64,000 bases of DNA from Virgibacillus doumboii (GCF_902806455.1 NZ_CADCWQ010000001.1:1736001-1800000), one strand, 5' to 3'. Counted from the stretch's first letter, positions 1-10,488 are shown. The notes: generated by a model from the sequence alone, not told the origin. Made by a program: numbers and translations.

Positions 1-282
1 TATATCTCTCAATTTAAAGAAGGATACTTTTCTCCTCTAAGTCTTATGGCAAGATTAACCGAAGAAACTGGAGAATTAGCACGTGAAGTGAATCATTTCT
101 ATGGAGAAAAACCAAAAAAATCTATCGAGACGGATAAAACTGTTGAAGAGGAACTAGGAGATATCATCTTTGTTCTAACCTGTTTTGCAAATTCACTTGA
201 TATCGATTTATCGGAAGCATTTGAACGATCAATCAGCAAAATTGAGACAAGGGACAAAAACCGCTGGACACGTAAAGAATAA
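1..282 (+). CDS. ypjD: MazG-like nucleotide pyrophosphohydrolase YpjD, 5' end outside window
   Basis: The reading frame is open to the left edge, and residues before the first in-window ATG (position 46) still match the family (QFKEGYFSPL...), so the gene begins upstream and is partial here. MazG-type enzymes hydrolyse (d)NTPs to monophosphates using metal-binding acidic residues; the two acidic clusters are visible as EETGE and, about 30 residues on, VEEELGD. The C-terminal RDKNRWTRKE matches Bacillus YpjD as I recall it. It lies 34 bp ahead of dapB in the order known from Bacillus. The real substrate is not shown by the sequence. Confidence 0.88.
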   Translation, partial: YISQFKEGYFSPLSLMARLTEETGELAREVNHFYGEKPKKSIETDKTVEEELGDIIFVLTCFANSLDIDLSEAFERSISKIETRDKNRWTRKE

Positions 283-316
283 ACGACACAGTTTATCAAC
301 ATAGGAGGCACTAATC

Positions 317-1114
317 ATGAGTATAAACATAATTATCGCAGGACCACGGGGTAAAATGGGTTCGGAAGCAGTTCAGATGGTCAACAATGAACAATCATTT
401 GATTTGGTTGCTTGTCTTGACCGCAAAAATAACGGAAAAATCATGAAAGATCTTGACGGGCTTCCGGATCTGGATGTACCAATTTATGAAGATCCTGAAC
501 AATGCTTCCAGGAAGTGGATGCAGATGTTTTTATCGACTTAACTGTTGCAGAAGCAGGTTTTGAGCATACGAAACTGGCATTGTTGTATAATATTCGACC
601 GGTTGTTGGAACATCAGGATTTACTTCTGACCAAATAAACGCCTTAGCTGATACGGCAATCACGAATAACATTGGTTGTATTATTGCTCCAAACTTTGCT
701 GTAGGTGCTGTATTAATGATGCAATTTGCAAAAACAGCTGCAAAATATCTGCCTGATGTTGAAATAATTGAAAAACACCATGACCAAAAATTGGACGCCC
801 CTTCAGGATCAGCAGTTAAAACTGCCGACCTGATCAGAGAAACAAGAGAAAGTAAAAGACAGGGGCATCCAGATGAGAAAGAAACGTTAAAAGGTGCAAG
901 GGGTGCAGAAACAGATGGAATCAGAATCCACAGTGTACGATTGCCGGGTCTTGTTGCTCATCAGGAAGTTCTTTTTGGCGGTCCTGGTCAAACATTAACA
1001 GTGAAACATGATTCTTATAATCGCGGATCATTTATGGATGGGATAAAGCTATCCGTAATCAAAGTTATGCAGTTAAAAAGATTAGTATATGGATTGGAAA
1101 ATATACTTGAATAG
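317..1114 (+). CDS. dapB: 4-hydroxy-tetrahydrodipicolinate reductase
   Basis: DapB reduces hydroxy-tetrahydrodipicolinate with NAD(P)H in the diaminopimelate/lysine pathway, in the cytoplasm. The 265-residue protein has the N-terminal dinucleotide fold (GPRGKMG, residues 9-15), a VGTSGF turn, and the C-terminal substrate domain with the catalytic His-His/Lys segment [15 protein letters not shown]. Length is normal. The ATG at 317 has AGGAGG about 9 bases upstream. mgsA follows after 10 bp, so the two probably share a transcript. Confidence 0.97.
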   Translation: MSINIIIAGPRGKMGSEAVQMVNNEQSFDLVACLDRKNNGKIMKDLDGLPDLDVPIYEDPEQCFQEVDADVFIDLTVAEAGFEHTKLALLYNIRPVVGTSGFTSDQINALADTAITNNIGCIIAPNFAVGAVLMMQFAKTAAKYLPDVEIIEKHHDQKLDAPSGSAVKTADLIRETRESKRQGHPDEKETLKGARGAETDGIRIHSVRLPGLVAHQEVLFGGPGQTLTVKHDSYNRGSFMDGIKLSVIKVMQLKRLVYGLENILE

Positions 1115-1124
1115 GTGGGATTCG

Positions 1125-1544
1125 ATGAAGATCGCATTAATTGCACACGATAAAAAGAAACAGGATATTATCAATTTCAGTAATGCCTATAAGCATGTGC
1201 TAAAAGATCACCACTTATTTGCAACGGGAACAACTGGAAAACAAATAACGGAACAAACCGGGCTTAGCATTCATCGATTTCAATCCGGGCCGATTGGCGG
1301 CGATCAGCAAATAGGGGCAAAAATTGCCAACAACGAAATGGATGTTGTCATTTTTTTCAGAGATCCGTTAACCGCTCAGCCGCATGAACCTGATGTAAGT
1401 GCACTTATGCGGCTTTGCGATGTTCATTTAATTCCATTGGCAACGAATCTTGCTGCTGCAGAAATTGTAATCCGTGCATTGGCAAGAGGTGACTTCGACT
1501 GGCGAGAGATAGTAAAACAGAGCGGACAAGAGGGAACAGACTGA
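1125..1544 (+). CDS. mgsA: Methylglyoxal synthase
   Basis: MgsA converts dihydroxyacetone phosphate to methylglyoxal and phosphate, a bypass of lower glycolysis that relieves phosphate shortage. The 139-residue protein keeps the residues matching E. coli H19, D71, D91, H98 and D101 as H8, D60 ([10 protein letters not shown]), D80, H87 and D90 ([14 protein letters not shown]). I chose the ATG at 1125, after GGTGGGA, because [11 protein letters not shown] is the family N-terminus; a longer frame from 1089 overlaps dapB. Its stop overlaps the bshA start (ATGA). In Bacillus subtilis bshB1 (ypjG) lies between mgsA and bshA; it is absent here. Confidence 0.96.
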   Translation: MKIALIAHDKKKQDIINFSNAYKHVLKDHHLFATGTTGKQITEQTGLSIHRFQSGPIGGDQQIGAKIANNEMDVVIFFRDPLTAQPHEPDVSALMRLCDVHLIPLATNLAAAEIVIRALARGDFDWREIVKQSGQEGTD

Positions 1545-2671
1545 TGAAAAAAATCGGTGTTACATGTTATCCAACAATTGGCGGATCCGGAATTATTGCG
1601 ACAGAACTCGGAAAAATGATGGCAGAACAAGGTCATGAGATTCACTTTATTACCTCCAGTCTGCCTTTCCGGTTAAATCGGGTTCATACAAATATTTACT
1701 TTCATGAGGTGGAGGTCAGTCACTATCCTGTTTTTCAATATCCACCATTTGACCTTGCCCTTGCCAATAAAATGGCTGAAGTTATCGATCAGGAAAAACT
1801 CGATATTCTTCATGTCCATTATGCGATGCCACATGCCATCTGTGCTATCTTGGCCAAAGACATTGCCGAACATGATGTAAAAATCGTTACCACGTTGCAT
1901 GGGACAGATATTACTGTTCTTGGGATAGATCGTTCCCTGAAGAAAATGATCAGACACGGCATTGAGAAATCCGACGCCGTAACTGCTGTCTCAAATAGTC
2001 TGGTAAAACAAACAAGGGAAATGCTTCATGTAAATAAAGATATTAATGTTGTCTACAATTTTGTTAATGAAGAAGAGTATACTAAAAAAGATTTGCCGGA
2101 AATCAGACAACAATATGGTATCGCTCCTGATGAAAGGGTAGTTATCCATATTTCCAATTTTCGAAAAGTGAAACGTGTAAATGACATTATACATACCTTC
2201 TATAAAATCCAGGATAAAATCAAAGCAAAATTACTTTTGATAGGGGATGGCCCGGAATACTCTGAGGCGTATCAGCTGGTCGAGAATTTGGGGATCACAG
2301 ATAAGGTGTTGTTTTTAGGAAAACAAAAAAACGTCAGTGATCTGCTGTCAATATCCGATTTGAAATTGTTAATGTCTGAAAAGGAAAGTTTCGGATTGGC
2401 GTTACTGGAGGCGATGTCCTGTGAGGTTCCATGTATTGGGACAAATATTGGCGGAATTCCCGAAGTAATAAATCATAATGAGACCGGCTACATAGTTGAA
2501 CCCGGAGATACTGAACAGGCAGCGGAATATGCGATTCAATTGCTAGGAGATGATTCACTATTGGAACGCTTCTCCAGTAAAGCACTGGCACATGCCAGAA
2601 ATAATTTTTATTCATTGGATATTGTTCACCAATATATTAAGCTGTACGATGATATTATGAACAAAAATTAA
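1544..2671 (+). CDS. bshA: N-acetyl-alpha-D-glucosaminyl L-malate synthase
   Basis: BshA, a GT4-family glycosyltransferase, joins UDP-GlcNAc to L-malate in the first step of bacillithiol synthesis. The 375-residue protein shows the N-terminal GGSG loop ([12 protein letters not shown]), [19 protein letters not shown], and the C-terminal nucleotide-sugar site [18 protein letters not shown] followed by [11 protein letters not shown]. The start overlaps the mgsA stop by one base of ATGA, indicating translational coupling. The deacetylase BshB, normally adjacent, must be encoded elsewhere if the thiol is made. Confidence 0.95.
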   Translation: MKKIGVTCYPTIGGSGIIATELGKMMAEQGHEIHFITSSLPFRLNRVHTNIYFHEVEVSHYPVFQYPPFDLALANKMAEVIDQEKLDILHVHYAMPHAICAILAKDIAEHDVKIVTTLHGTDITVLGIDRSLKKMIRHGIEKSDAVTAVSNSLVKQTREMLHVNKDINVVYNFVNEEEYTKKDLPEIRQQYGIAPDERVVIHISNFRKVKRVNDIIHTFYKIQDKIKAKLLLIGDGPEYSEAYQLVENLGITDKVLFLGKQKNVSDLLSISDLKLLMSEKESFGLALLEAMSCEVPCIGTNIGGIPEVINHNETGYIVEPGDTEQAAEYAIQLLGDDSLLERFSSKALAHARNNFYSLDIVHQYIKLYDDIMNKN

Positions 2672-2691
2672 AAGTAATAATGGTGATTCCT

Positions 2692-3894
2692 ATGTTATTG
2701 ACCGATCCTTTTATGGAAGCAAAAGAAATATTGGACTATATTGAAAAACATGATTATGAAGCCTATTTTGTTGGCGGTTGTATAAGGGACCTGTTGCTTA
2801 ACCGTGAAATAGGTGATATCGATATAGCAACGTCCGCGCCACCGAGTGTCATTCAGCAGATATTCAATAAGGTTATCCCGGTTGGATTGGAGCATGGAAC
2901 AGTCATCGTACGGCATCGTCATCAATCGTATGAGGTCACTACTTTCCGGGTTGATGGCGATTATTCTGACCAGCGGCACCCGGATACTGTAAAGTTTGTT
3001 CAAACGATTGATCAGGATTTGAAACGACGTGATTTCACCATTAATGCACTTGCAATGGACAAAAAAGGAAAGCTTATCGATTTATTTGATGGAAAAAAAG
3101 ATATTGAGGAAAAAGTAATACGGACTGTCGGCAACGGATATGACCGATTTATGGAAGATCCTTTACGCGTCATACGTGCACTTCGTTTTTCAAGTCAACT
3201 CGGGTTTTCCATAAGCAATGAAACATTATCAGACATGAAATTGGTTAAAAGTGAGACGGAACATCTTGCGGTTGAGCGGACATGTGCCGAAATCACCAAA
3301 TTATTCGCAGGAAATCATGTTAACAATGGTATTTCTTACTTAATAAATACAGAAGTATATAAGTATCTTCCTGTTATGATAGAATATCCATATATCATTA
3401 AACTTTTTCCAAATAAAATGAAACCTTTACAATCATTCAGTTCAGTTATTGCATTTTTTCACTATTTGGATCCGGCAATCAGTATTCATTATTGGGTGAA
3501 GGAATGGAAATGCTCAAATAAAATTAAGTATGGAGCTCTAAGCTTATATGATGCACTAGCCTACTATAAAAATAACGGAGTGGACCGTTGGCTTGTTTAT
3601 AGCTTACCATCCGCATACTATGAGGAATTCAGCGTATTAACTGATATTTTATTTCCGGATAAAGTAACGATGGAACAAATAAATTCAATAGACATAAGAG
3701 TTCCGATCAAGTCAAAAAAGGACCTTGCAATAAACGGAAATGATGTGCGTGAAATGTTTCCTGAGATAACAAGTGGTCCATGGATTCGGAATACATTACA
3801 TGCAATTGAAATGGAAGTTGTTATCGGCAAAATAGCAAACAGTAAAAACGATCTGAAGGAATGGATAAAATGGAATCAACACGTAACAGATTAA
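2692..3894 (+). CDS. cca: CCA-adding enzyme (tRNA nucleotidyltransferase)
   Basis: This class II CCA-adding enzyme builds or repairs the 3' CCA end of tRNAs without a template. It has the nucleotidyltransferase signature GGCIRDLLL (residues 28-36) with metal-binding D42 and D44 (GDIDIATS), the RRDFT motif at 112-116, and DPLRVIRALRF. At 400 residues it is the long single-chain Bacillus form. An ATG at 2680 lacks a ribosome site, whereas 2692 has GGTGAT five bases upstream, so I use 2692. Its end overlaps birA. Confidence 0.95.
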   Translation: MLLTDPFMEAKEILDYIEKHDYEAYFVGGCIRDLLLNREIGDIDIATSAPPSVIQQIFNKVIPVGLEHGTVIVRHRHQSYEVTTFRVDGDYSDQRHPDTVKFVQTIDQDLKRRDFTINALAMDKKGKLIDLFDGKKDIEEKVIRTVGNGYDRFMEDPLRVIRALRFSSQLGFSISNETLSDMKLVKSETEHLAVERTCAEITKLFAGNHVNNGISYLINTEVYKYLPVMIEYPYIIKLFPNKMKPLQSFSSVIAFFHYLDPAISIHYWVKEWKCSNKIKYGALSLYDALAYYKNNGVDRWLVYSLPSAYYEEFSVLTDILFPDKVTMEQINSIDIRVPIKSKKDLAINGNDVREMFPEITSGPWIRNTLHAIEMEVVIGKIANSKNDLKEWIKWNQHVTD

Positions 3895-4868
3895 TCGAAC
3901 TGCTGGAGACCAGTAATGATCAATTCGTTTCCGGGCAGTCATTATCTGAGAAATTGAATATTTCCCGCAGTGCAATATGGAAACATATGAAAGAGCTTGA
4001 AAAAGACGGGTATCAAATTGAAGGAGTTTCCCGGAAAGGATATCGGATTGTCAACTCACCCGATAAGGTCAGCGTAAATACAATTCAATGGGGGTTGAAA
4101 ACGGACTGGCTTGGTAAAAAAGTTATACATAAATCGTCAACAACAAGTACTCAGCAAATCGCCCATCAGGCTGCCAATGAAGGTGCAGAGCATGGAACAG
4201 TGATCATAGCTGATGAACAAACAAAAGGGAAAGGAAGAATGGAGCGCCAGTGGTATTCCACAAAAAACAAAGGTATATGGATGAGCATTATACTCAGACC
4301 GAATCTTCCACCGGTTATGGCGTCCCAATTAACATTACTGTCAGCGACGGTTCTGGCAGATGCTATAACTGAACATACAGATTTAAATCCCAGGATAAAG
4401 TGGCCAAACGATATTTTAATTAGTCACCGAAAAACGGCAGGTATTCTTACGGAACTGCAGGCTGAGCAGGATCAGATTACGTATGTTGTAATTGGAATCG
4501 GGATAAATGTAAATCATGCAGCAGGAGATTTCCAGAAAGATATTAATAATAAAGCGACTTCTTTATGTTTGGAGTCAGGGGTTAGATGGAAAATCAGGGA
4601 CCTTATCCAGCATATATTACTGACATATGAAAAACGTTATGATTCGTTCATGAAAAATGGTTTCCCGGAAGTAAAACACAAATGGGAAAACTACGGCTAC
4701 AGAATCGGGGAACAAATTAAAATCAGGACATTACATAAAGAATGGGAAGCAAAATTTCTGGGAATTGCAGAGGATGGTGCATTACTAACAGAGACGAGTG
4801 AAGACGGGATCAAAAAACTATATTCAGGGGAAATTGAATGGTTTACAAAGGGAGGGGAGCAAGTATGA
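3870..4868 (+). CDS. birA: Biotin protein ligase / biotin operon repressor
   Basis: BirA activates biotin with ATP, transfers it to carboxylase carriers, and in Bacillus also represses biotin genes. The N-terminal winged helix ([20 protein letters not shown], residues 24-43) shows this is the bifunctional form. The ligase domain has [11 protein letters not shown] near 118-128, KWPNDILI and GIGINVN. ATG 3870 sits nine bases after GAAGGA; ATG 3861 would touch that site, so 3870 is preferred (332 residues). It overlaps cca by 25 bases and overlaps panB (ATGA). No biotin operator is visible in the window. Confidence 0.95.
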   Translation: MESTRNRLIELLETSNDQFVSGQSLSEKLNISRSAIWKHMKELEKDGYQIEGVSRKGYRIVNSPDKVSVNTIQWGLKTDWLGKKVIHKSSTTSTQQIAHQAANEGAEHGTVIIADEQTKGKGRMERQWYSTKNKGIWMSIILRPNLPPVMASQLTLLSATVLADAITEHTDLNPRIKWPNDILISHRKTAGILTELQAEQDQITYVVIGIGINVNHAAGDFQKDINNKATSLCLESGVRWKIRDLIQHILLTYEKRYDSFMKNGFPEVKHKWENYGYRIGEQIKIRTLHKEWEAKFLGIAEDGALLTETSEDGIKKLYSGEIEWFTKGGEQV

Positions 4869-5692
4869 AAAGTAGACTGGATTTTCAAAAAATGAAGGAA
4901 GAGGATAAGAAAATATCGATGATTACTGCATATGACTATCCTTCTGCAAAGCACGCTGAAGCGGCTGGTGTAGATATGATCCTGGTTGGTGATTCATTGG
5001 GGATGGTTGTGCTTGGGTATGATTCCACAGTAAAAGTTACTGTAGATGATATGGTTCATCATGCCAAAGCTGTCAAGCGTGGTGCGGGCAATACATTTGT
5101 GGTGGTTGATATGCCGTTTATGTCTTATCAAGTTTCACTGGAGGAATCATTGCGAACTGCCCGGGATATTTTCCAACAGACAGGTGCACAGGCTCTCAAA
5201 GTGGAAGGGGCATCGGAAGAAATACTGGAACTTGTTAGACGATTAACAGATGCCGGAATACCTGTTGTTGCTCATTTAGGATTAACTCCGCAGACGGTCA
5301 ACGTATTGGGCGGCTATAAAGTACAGGGCAAAGATAAAGAAGCCGGTGAGAAACTGCTCCACGATGCAAAACAACTCGCCAAAAGTGGTGCTGTTTCACT
5401 GGTATTGGAATGCGTACCGAAAGAACTTGCCGCAATCGTCACAAACGCTATTTCCATTCCAACGATCGGAATAGGTGCAGGTATTGATTGTGATGGTCAG
5501 GTTCTTGTCTACCATGATATTTTAATGTATGGAGTGGATCGATTGCCGAAATTCGTTAAAGCTTATACGGATTTCAACAAAGTTGGGAAAGAAGCATTGG
5601 AGAAATACATTACTGATGTTAAAAACAAATCCTTTCCGCTGGATGAACATTCATTTCATATTAAAAATAAGGAACTTTTACCAAACGATTAA
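4865..5692 (+). CDS. panB: 3-methyl-2-oxobutanoate hydroxymethyltransferase
   Basis: PanB adds a hydroxymethyl group from methylene-THF to ketoisovalerate, the first committed step to pantothenate. The 275-residue protein has the N-terminal [15 protein letters not shown], the metal/substrate segment [15 protein letters not shown], and VEGASEE and HLGLTPQ further on. The ATG overlaps the birA stop and follows a strong GGGAGGGGAG site. panC starts 16 bp later, forming a birA-panB-panC-panD unit. Confidence 0.96.
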   Translation: MKSRLDFQKMKEEDKKISMITAYDYPSAKHAEAAGVDMILVGDSLGMVVLGYDSTVKVTVDDMVHHAKAVKRGAGNTFVVVDMPFMSYQVSLEESLRTARDIFQQTGAQALKVEGASEEILELVRRLTDAGIPVVAHLGLTPQTVNVLGGYKVQGKDKEAGEKLLHDAKQLAKSGAVSLVLECVPKELAAIVTNAISIPTIGIGAGIDCDGQVLVYHDILMYGVDRLPKFVKAYTDFNKVGKEALEKYITDVKNKSFPLDEHSFHIKNKELLPND

Positions 5693-5708
5693 GAGGGTAG
5701 AGATAACG

Positions 5709-6578
5709 ATGCAGATTATCCGTTCAGTAAGTGAAATGCAGCAAAAAATGATAATGATAGGTCGGGAAAACGATATCGGCTTTGTAGCAACAATGGGCTA
5801 TTTTCATGAAGGTCATCTTGCATTAATAAAAGAGGCTGCAAAAGATAATGATGTAGTGGTTACCAGTATTTTTGTCAATCCGCTGCAGTTTGGTCCCAAC
5901 GAGGATTATGATCAGTATCCCCGTGATGAGGAAAAGGATGTTAAACTTGCTGATGAAGCTGGAACTGATATTCTATTTTTGCCCGATGTAAACGAAATGT
6001 ATCGTGTAAAAATGGCGATAACAATGGTAATTGAGGAACGAGTGAATGTATTATGCGGCCGCTCTCGTCCTGGTCATTTTGATGGAGTTGTTACCGTCTT
6101 AACGAAATTATATAATATTGTTCGCCCTGATAAAACATATTTCGGATTAAAGGATGCACAGCAGGTTGCAGTAGTTGATGCCCTGATAACTGACTTGAAT
6201 TTTCCAATTGAATTGATTGCATTACCAACTGTTCGTGAACATGACGGATTGGCCAAGAGCAGCAGAAACGTTAATTTATCAGATGACGAACGAAATGAAG
6301 CTGTCTGGATTTCCAGGGCATTGGCTCAGGGACGCGATTTAGTTGTTGACGGAGAAAAAAATCCTGCTAATATTGTAAAAGAGGTTAAAGATACAATACG
6401 TAAAAAGACTTCCGGGAAGATTGATTATGTGGAATTATTAACCTATCCGGAATTACAGCCAATTCAATCTGTTGGACAGCAGGTAATATTGGCTGCAGCT
6501 GTTCATTTTAACAGGGCCCGGTTAATTGATAATGTCCTGTTTGATGCAAATGGCAGATTGATTAAAAGTTTACAATAG
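5709..6578 (+). CDS. panC: Pantothenate synthetase
   Basis: PanC condenses pantoate and beta-alanine with ATP through a pantoyl-adenylate. The HIGH-type motif appears as [14 protein letters not shown], followed by [27 protein letters not shown] and the KMSKS-like loop LAKSSRNV. The family usually has GALHEGH; GYFHEGH is a mild variant. The ATG at 5709 (289 residues) matches the family N-terminus; a longer frame from 5529 runs inside panB and is rejected. panD starts 11 bp after the stop. Confidence 0.96.
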   Translation: MQIIRSVSEMQQKMIMIGRENDIGFVATMGYFHEGHLALIKEAAKDNDVVVTSIFVNPLQFGPNEDYDQYPRDEEKDVKLADEAGTDILFLPDVNEMYRVKMAITMVIEERVNVLCGRSRPGHFDGVVTVLTKLYNIVRPDKTYFGLKDAQQVAVVDALITDLNFPIELIALPTVREHDGLAKSSRNVNLSDDERNEAVWISRALAQGRDLVVDGEKNPANIVKEVKDTIRKKTSGKIDYVELLTYPELQPIQSVGQQVILAAAVHFNRARLIDNVLFDANGRLIKSLQ

Positions 6579-6589
6579 GGGGAAGTTGC

Positions 6590-6973
6590 ATGTTCCGCAC
6601 CATGATGAAAGCAAAATTGCATCGTGCTTGGGTAACAGAAGCCAATTTAAATTATGTAGGCAGTGTAACAATTGATCAGGATATTCTTGATCAGGTTGAT
6701 ATCTTGCCGCACGAAAAAGTACAAATTGTAAATAATAACAATGGTGCCCGACTGGAAACATATGTGATTCCGGGAGAGCGAGGTTCGGGAATTGTTTGCT
6801 TAAATGGTGCCGCAGCAAGACTTGTACAACCCGACGACATTGTTATAATTGTGTCATATGCACTTGTTTCAAATGATGAGTTAGCATCATTTAAGCCTAA
6901 GGTTGCCATCATGAATCAAAATAATGAGATCGAGCAACTTATTGAACAGGAACCACCATTAACTGAAATGTAA
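6590..6973 (+). CDS. panD: Aspartate 1-decarboxylase proenzyme
   Basis: PanD makes beta-alanine from aspartate for pantothenate. The 127-residue proenzyme cleaves itself between Gly24 and Ser25 (NYVGSVTID) to create the pyruvoyl cofactor. K9, H11 and R12 of the [11 protein letters not shown] segment, and NGAAARLV later on, are conserved. It is the last gene of panBCD and is followed by a rho-independent terminator at 6996-7027. GGGGGAAG lies 6 bases before the ATG. Confidence 0.96.
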   Translation: MFRTMMKAKLHRAWVTEANLNYVGSVTIDQDILDQVDILPHEKVQIVNNNNGARLETYVIPGERGSGIVCLNGAAARLVQPDDIVIIVSYALVSNDELASFKPKVAIMNQNNEIEQLIEQEPPLTEM

Positions 6974-6995
6974 TGTTCATTAGGTTTTTAATGTT

Positions 6996-7027
6996 AACTC
7001 TTATCAGATTTTATGATAAGAGTTTTT
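6996..7027 (+). terminator. Terminator of the panBCD transcript
   Basis: An 11-bp perfect stem (AACTCTTATCA / TGATAAGAGTT) with a 7-base loop is followed by a short T-run. It lies 22 bp after the panD stop. Confidence 0.85.
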
Positions 7028-7160
7028 CTGTAAGTGTGTTTTTAGATATACTCTTTCCAATGGCTGTTTTCCAAAGGATTGTGTTATTTATTTCATTTTA
7101 ACGAATGATTTCCATTTCACAATTGACAGAAACTGCGAACCAAGGTGGGGTGCTATGACA

Positions 7161-7280
7161 CCGCTCCGGAAATATACTTCGCTTTCCGCGGGAAGCTGGT
7201 GAGCCTCCTCGTGCTAAGGCACTTCGGAGTCTCACCTAGGCTTTTCTTCCCGCAGGAGTCTACGTATATTTCCTACGCTG
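7161..7280 (-). repeat. Intergenic GC-rich repeat, copy A (inverted)
   Basis: About 120 bp running from CCGCTCCGGAAATATACTTC to ATATTTCCTACGCTGG. Read on the minus strand it matches copies B (7396-7516) and C (21331-21676): a GCGGAGGAAATAC-like left end, GGTGAGAC in the middle, and GGAAAGCGAAGT..ATTTCCGGAGCGG at the right end. The ends are themselves complementary. It has no coding potential. I recall similar repeats in many Bacillaceae genomes but cannot name a family with certainty. Confidence 0.85.
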
Positions 7281-7395
7281 GTTTCGTGCATTGAAGAAAA
7301 AGTGGTTTTACTATTCGGGGAGTATCGCATATTCCGGCTGCTGGCTTTGGTTTAAAATCATCACGAAAGGATAAATTGTCAATCCTACACCGAAC

Positions 7396-7516
7396 TAGCG
7401 GAGGAAATACGCTGAGACTCCTGTGGGAGGACAGGCCTAGGTGAGACATCTGAGTGCGATAGCACGAAGAGGGCTCAACAGCCGCCCACGGAAAGCGAAG
7501 TGTATTCCCGCAGCGG
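7396..7516 (+). repeat. Intergenic GC-rich repeat, copy B
   Basis: About 120 bp from TAGCGGAGGAAATACGCTGA to GTATTCCCGCAGCGG, the same family as copy A but in the opposite orientation 115 bp away, so the pair could fold into a large cruciform or hairpin. Apart from copies A and B and the pan terminator, I see nothing in the 669-bp gap between panD and dinG. Confidence 0.85.
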
Positions 7517-7642
7517 CATAAAAGCACATAAACTTTTTTAAAGTAGTTTGCAGTTTATGTCATTTGCAATGGAAAATAACAAAAGTAACTAAAAACAGCT
7601 TTAAAGCAAAAATAAGTAATTAAATGAGAGTAAGGTGGAATT

Positions 7643-10444
7643 ATGGACAGGAAGTATGTCGTTATTGACCTGGAAACAACAGGTCATTCACCGGCAAGTC
7701 ATGACAGAATAATTGAAGTAGGAATTGTAGTTATCCAAAACGATGAAATTACTGATGAATTTTCCACTTTCATTAATCCAAAAATAGAAATTCCATCATT
7801 TATATCAAGTTTAACCGGCATAACAGATGAAGATGTAAAAAATGCTCCTGTATTTGAAGATAAAGCTCATGAAATTATTTCCATGTTTGAAAACAGCTAT
7901 TTAATTGCTCATAATGTTCCATTTGATTTGAGCTTTCTCAATGCAGAACTCGATCGAATTGGATTTATTAAATTGAATAACCCTGTACTTGATACGGTTG
8001 AACTGTCCCGTATCCTTTATCCGCAGGCTCCAAGTTTCAAATTGGGCCAATTGGCGGAATATCTTCAAATCATGCATGATGAACCACACCGCGCTTTGTC
8101 GGATGCTTATGTCACGGCGAAGTTATTTCTTGAACTGAAACATAAAATGACTTCCCTGCCATATGAAACAGTTTCACATTTATTGAACCTGGAAAAAATG
8201 CTTAAATCCGATTTATACACATTGCTGCATGAACAAGAGCAGAAACTGGCTTTTTCAATGGATGAGGATAAGAACATGGATACCTACAGAGGGCTGGCAT
8301 TCAGGTATATTGATGACGCCAGACCTGATAAAAGTAATGTTGATATAGCGTTTGGCAATTATCTTGATGATATATATGAAACAGATGGTACGATGCAGCA
8401 GCAGATGGATAATTATGAAAAAAGAAACGGACAAAGAGAAATGTCTGAGACTGTTTTCGATTCGTTTCAATCAGAGAAACATGCATTGATTGAAGCTGAA
8501 ACCGGAACTGGTAAATCACTAGGCTATTTATTACCGGCTATATATGAAGCGGTATCGAATAAAAAAAGGATAGTTATAAGTACATATACAACACAATTGC
8601 AATCACAGTTAATGGATGAGGAAATACCATTGATTCGTAAACTGATACCTTTTCCGTTTAAGGTTGCTTTGTTAAAAGGAAAACAGCATTATATCAGTCT
8701 GGAAAAATTTGAACGTACATTAGCCTCCGGACAACAGGATAATTACGATATTACCCTTACCAAAGCAATGATACTTGTCTGGCTGACAGAGACAAAAACA
8801 GGCGACATTGATGAAATCCAGATGCCATCGAGTGGTTATTTTTACTATCGGAAAATTTCAACCGATGCAGAAGGTATAGTTGATCCATCAAATCCTTGGT
8901 TCTCCCGTTCATATTATCAAAAGGCACGTAAAAAGGCACAACAGGCAGACATCCTGATAACAAATCATGCATTACTATGCACGGATATGTTCAATGATTA
9001 TCAATTGCTGCCATCGTATAATAAAGCGATAATCGATGAAGCACATCATCTGGAAGAAACGGCTTCAAAGCATTATGGTTTAAAACTCGATTATGTTAGT
9101 GTGCAGTATACATTGACACAAATTGGCACAACTAATGAGGGGTGGCTGGCAAAAGTATTAAAAAGCTACCAAATAAATCATGAATCCTTTCAGATGGATG
9201 AATGGAACGACATTGCTGGTAAAACTAAATATGAGGTTGACGATTTATTCCGTATGCTTTTTGAGTATGTTATTGAACAAAAGCAAAAGGATAAGACTTT
9301 AAGTGACATTGGCAGAATTCAGTACCGGTTTGATGAGAGCAAAGAAAATCCCGACCAGTGGAATGTTATCAAAGAAATGTCCAAGCGGATAATTTTTTAC
9401 TTCAGAGACATGATCCATTTGCTGTCACAGTTAAAACAATTGCTTACAAAAGAGGAAAGCTTTGATAAGTATGTTTTGGAGGATCTCCATAACAGCATGA
9501 CCGCACTGCAATCGGTTATCGACCGAATTGAGCAGTTGTTTTTAATGGATGAGGGTATTGCCAATGTAAAATGGATAGAAATCGAGGCATATGGAGCCAA
9601 AAATGCTGTTTACATTTACAGTGAGCCTACAGATATGTCCACGCTCCTGGCAGATGATTTTTTCGATCAAAAGGAAAGTGTCGTCTTAACAAGTGCTACT
9701 TTGACAATGAAGAACTCATTTTCGTTTATCATGAATCGGCTCGGTCTTTCATCTGATTGGACAATTACTGAAAAAATAAATTCACCTTTTTCGTATCAGC
9801 AACAGGTTCAATTAATGGTTCCAAATGATTTTCCGGATATTAAATATGGTAATCCTGATGATTTTATTTATTCCACTTGTGAAGCGATTTTATCATTGGC
9901 GAAGATTACAAAGGGAAGAATGCTTGTCCTGTTTACTTCCTATGATATGCTGAAAAAATCATATAACTTACTGAAAGAAACAATTGATATTAACAAATAT
10001 ATGCTGATTGCCCAAGGTATTTCCAGCGGCAGCAGGTCAAGACTAAAAAAGAACTTTCAAACATTTGATCAAGCTATTCTGTTGGGTACCAGTTCATTCT
10101 GGGAAGGAGTGGATATCCCTGGTGAGGATTTATCATGCCTGATGATTGTGCGGCTTCCATTCCAGCCGCCAAATCATCCGATTTACGAAGCAAAATCAAA
10201 TTACCTGAAGGATCATGGGAAAAATGCATTCTTTGAGTTATCCTTACCAAATGCTGTTATCCGCTTTAAACAGGGATTCGGGAGATTGATTCGCTCAACT
10301 TCTGATCGGGGAATAGTATTTGTCTGTGATGCACGTGTTATGAAAGCGCGATACGGAAAATATTTTACCGAGTCAATCCCATCAGTACCGGTAACATACG
10401 ACTCCACACAGAAATTAATGGATAAAGCAGAAGAATGGTTTTAA
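7643..10444 (+). CDS. dinG: DinG-family helicase with N-terminal 3'-5' exonuclease domain
   Basis: The 933-residue protein fuses a DEDDh exonuclease to an XPD-like superfamily 2 helicase, as in Bacillus and Staphylococcus DinG. The exonuclease shows D9 and E11 (VIDLETTGHSP), HNVPFDLSFL and HRALSDAY. The helicase shows Walker A ETGTGKS near residue 290, DEAH near 465 (IIDEAHHLEE), SATL, GTSSFWEGVDIPGE and QGFGRLIRS. I see no four-cysteine cluster between Walker A and DEAH, so it probably lacks the Fe-S cluster of E. coli DinG. In the Staphylococcus homologue the nuclease is active and helicase activity is doubtful; which holds here is not visible. GTAAGGTGG precedes the ATG. Confidence 0.95.
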   Translation: MDRKYVVIDLETTGHSPASHDRIIEVGIVVIQNDEITDEFSTFINPKIEIPSFISSLTGITDEDVKNAPVFEDKAHEIISMFENSYLIAHNVPFDLSFLNAELDRIGFIKLNNPVLDTVELSRILYPQAPSFKLGQLAEYLQIMHDEPHRALSDAYVTAKLFLELKHKMTSLPYETVSHLLNLEKMLKSDLYTLLHEQEQKLAFSMDEDKNMDTYRGLAFRYIDDARPDKSNVDIAFGNYLDDIYETDGTMQQQMDNYEKRNGQREMSETVFDSFQSEKHALIEAETGTGKSLGYLLPAIYEAVSNKKRIVISTYTTQLQSQLMDEEIPLIRKLIPFPFKVALLKGKQHYISLEKFERTLASGQQDNYDITLTKAMILVWLTETKTGDIDEIQMPSSGYFYYRKISTDAEGIVDPSNPWFSRSYYQKARKKAQQADILITNHALLCTDMFNDYQLLPSYNKAIIDEAHHLEETASKHYGLKLDYVSVQYTLTQIGTTNEGWLAKVLKSYQINHESFQMDEWNDIAGKTKYEVDDLFRMLFEYVIEQKQKDKTLSDIGRIQYRFDESKENPDQWNVIKEMSKRIIFYFRDMIHLLSQLKQLLTKEESFDKYVLEDLHNSMTALQSVIDRIEQLFLMDEGIANVKWIEIEAYGAKNAVYIYSEPTDMSTLLADDFFDQKESVVLTSATLTMKNSFSFIMNRLGLSSDWTITEKINSPFSYQQQVQLMVPNDFPDIKYGNPDDFIYSTCEAILSLAKITKGRMLVLFTSYDMLKKSYNLLKETIDINKYMLIAQGISSGSRSRLKKNFQTFDQAILLGTSSFWEGVDIPGEDLSCLMIVRLPFQPPNHPIYEAKSNYLKDHGKNAFFELSLPNAVIRFKQGFGRLIRSTSDRGIVFVCDARVMKARYGKYFTESIPSVPVTYDSTQKLMDKAEEWF

Positions 10445-10458
10445 AATAAAAATAAAAA

Positions 10459-10488
10459 ATACTGATGCACCGGCTGATGCATCAGTAT
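10459..10488. repeat. Inverted repeat after dinG
   Basis: A perfect 11-bp inverted repeat (ATACTGATGCA / TGCATCAGTAT) lies 15 bp after dinG. An A-rich run precedes it and no T-run follows on the plus strand, so it is not a standard terminator for dinG; it may only stabilise the transcript end. Confidence 0.5.

Noticed and set aside
5529..5708. N-terminal extension of panC
   Set aside because: The extra codons lie inside panB in another frame and do not resemble PanC; ATG 5709 gives the normal N-terminus.
7161..7516. CRISPR array or coding gene in the panD-dinG gap
   Set aside because: There are only two long, inverted copies without regular spacers, and the short open frames across them are an effect of the GC-rich repeat.
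10459..10488. Intrinsic terminator of dinG
   Set aside because: The hairpin is perfect but no T-run follows on the plus strand, so it is listed only as an inverted repeat.
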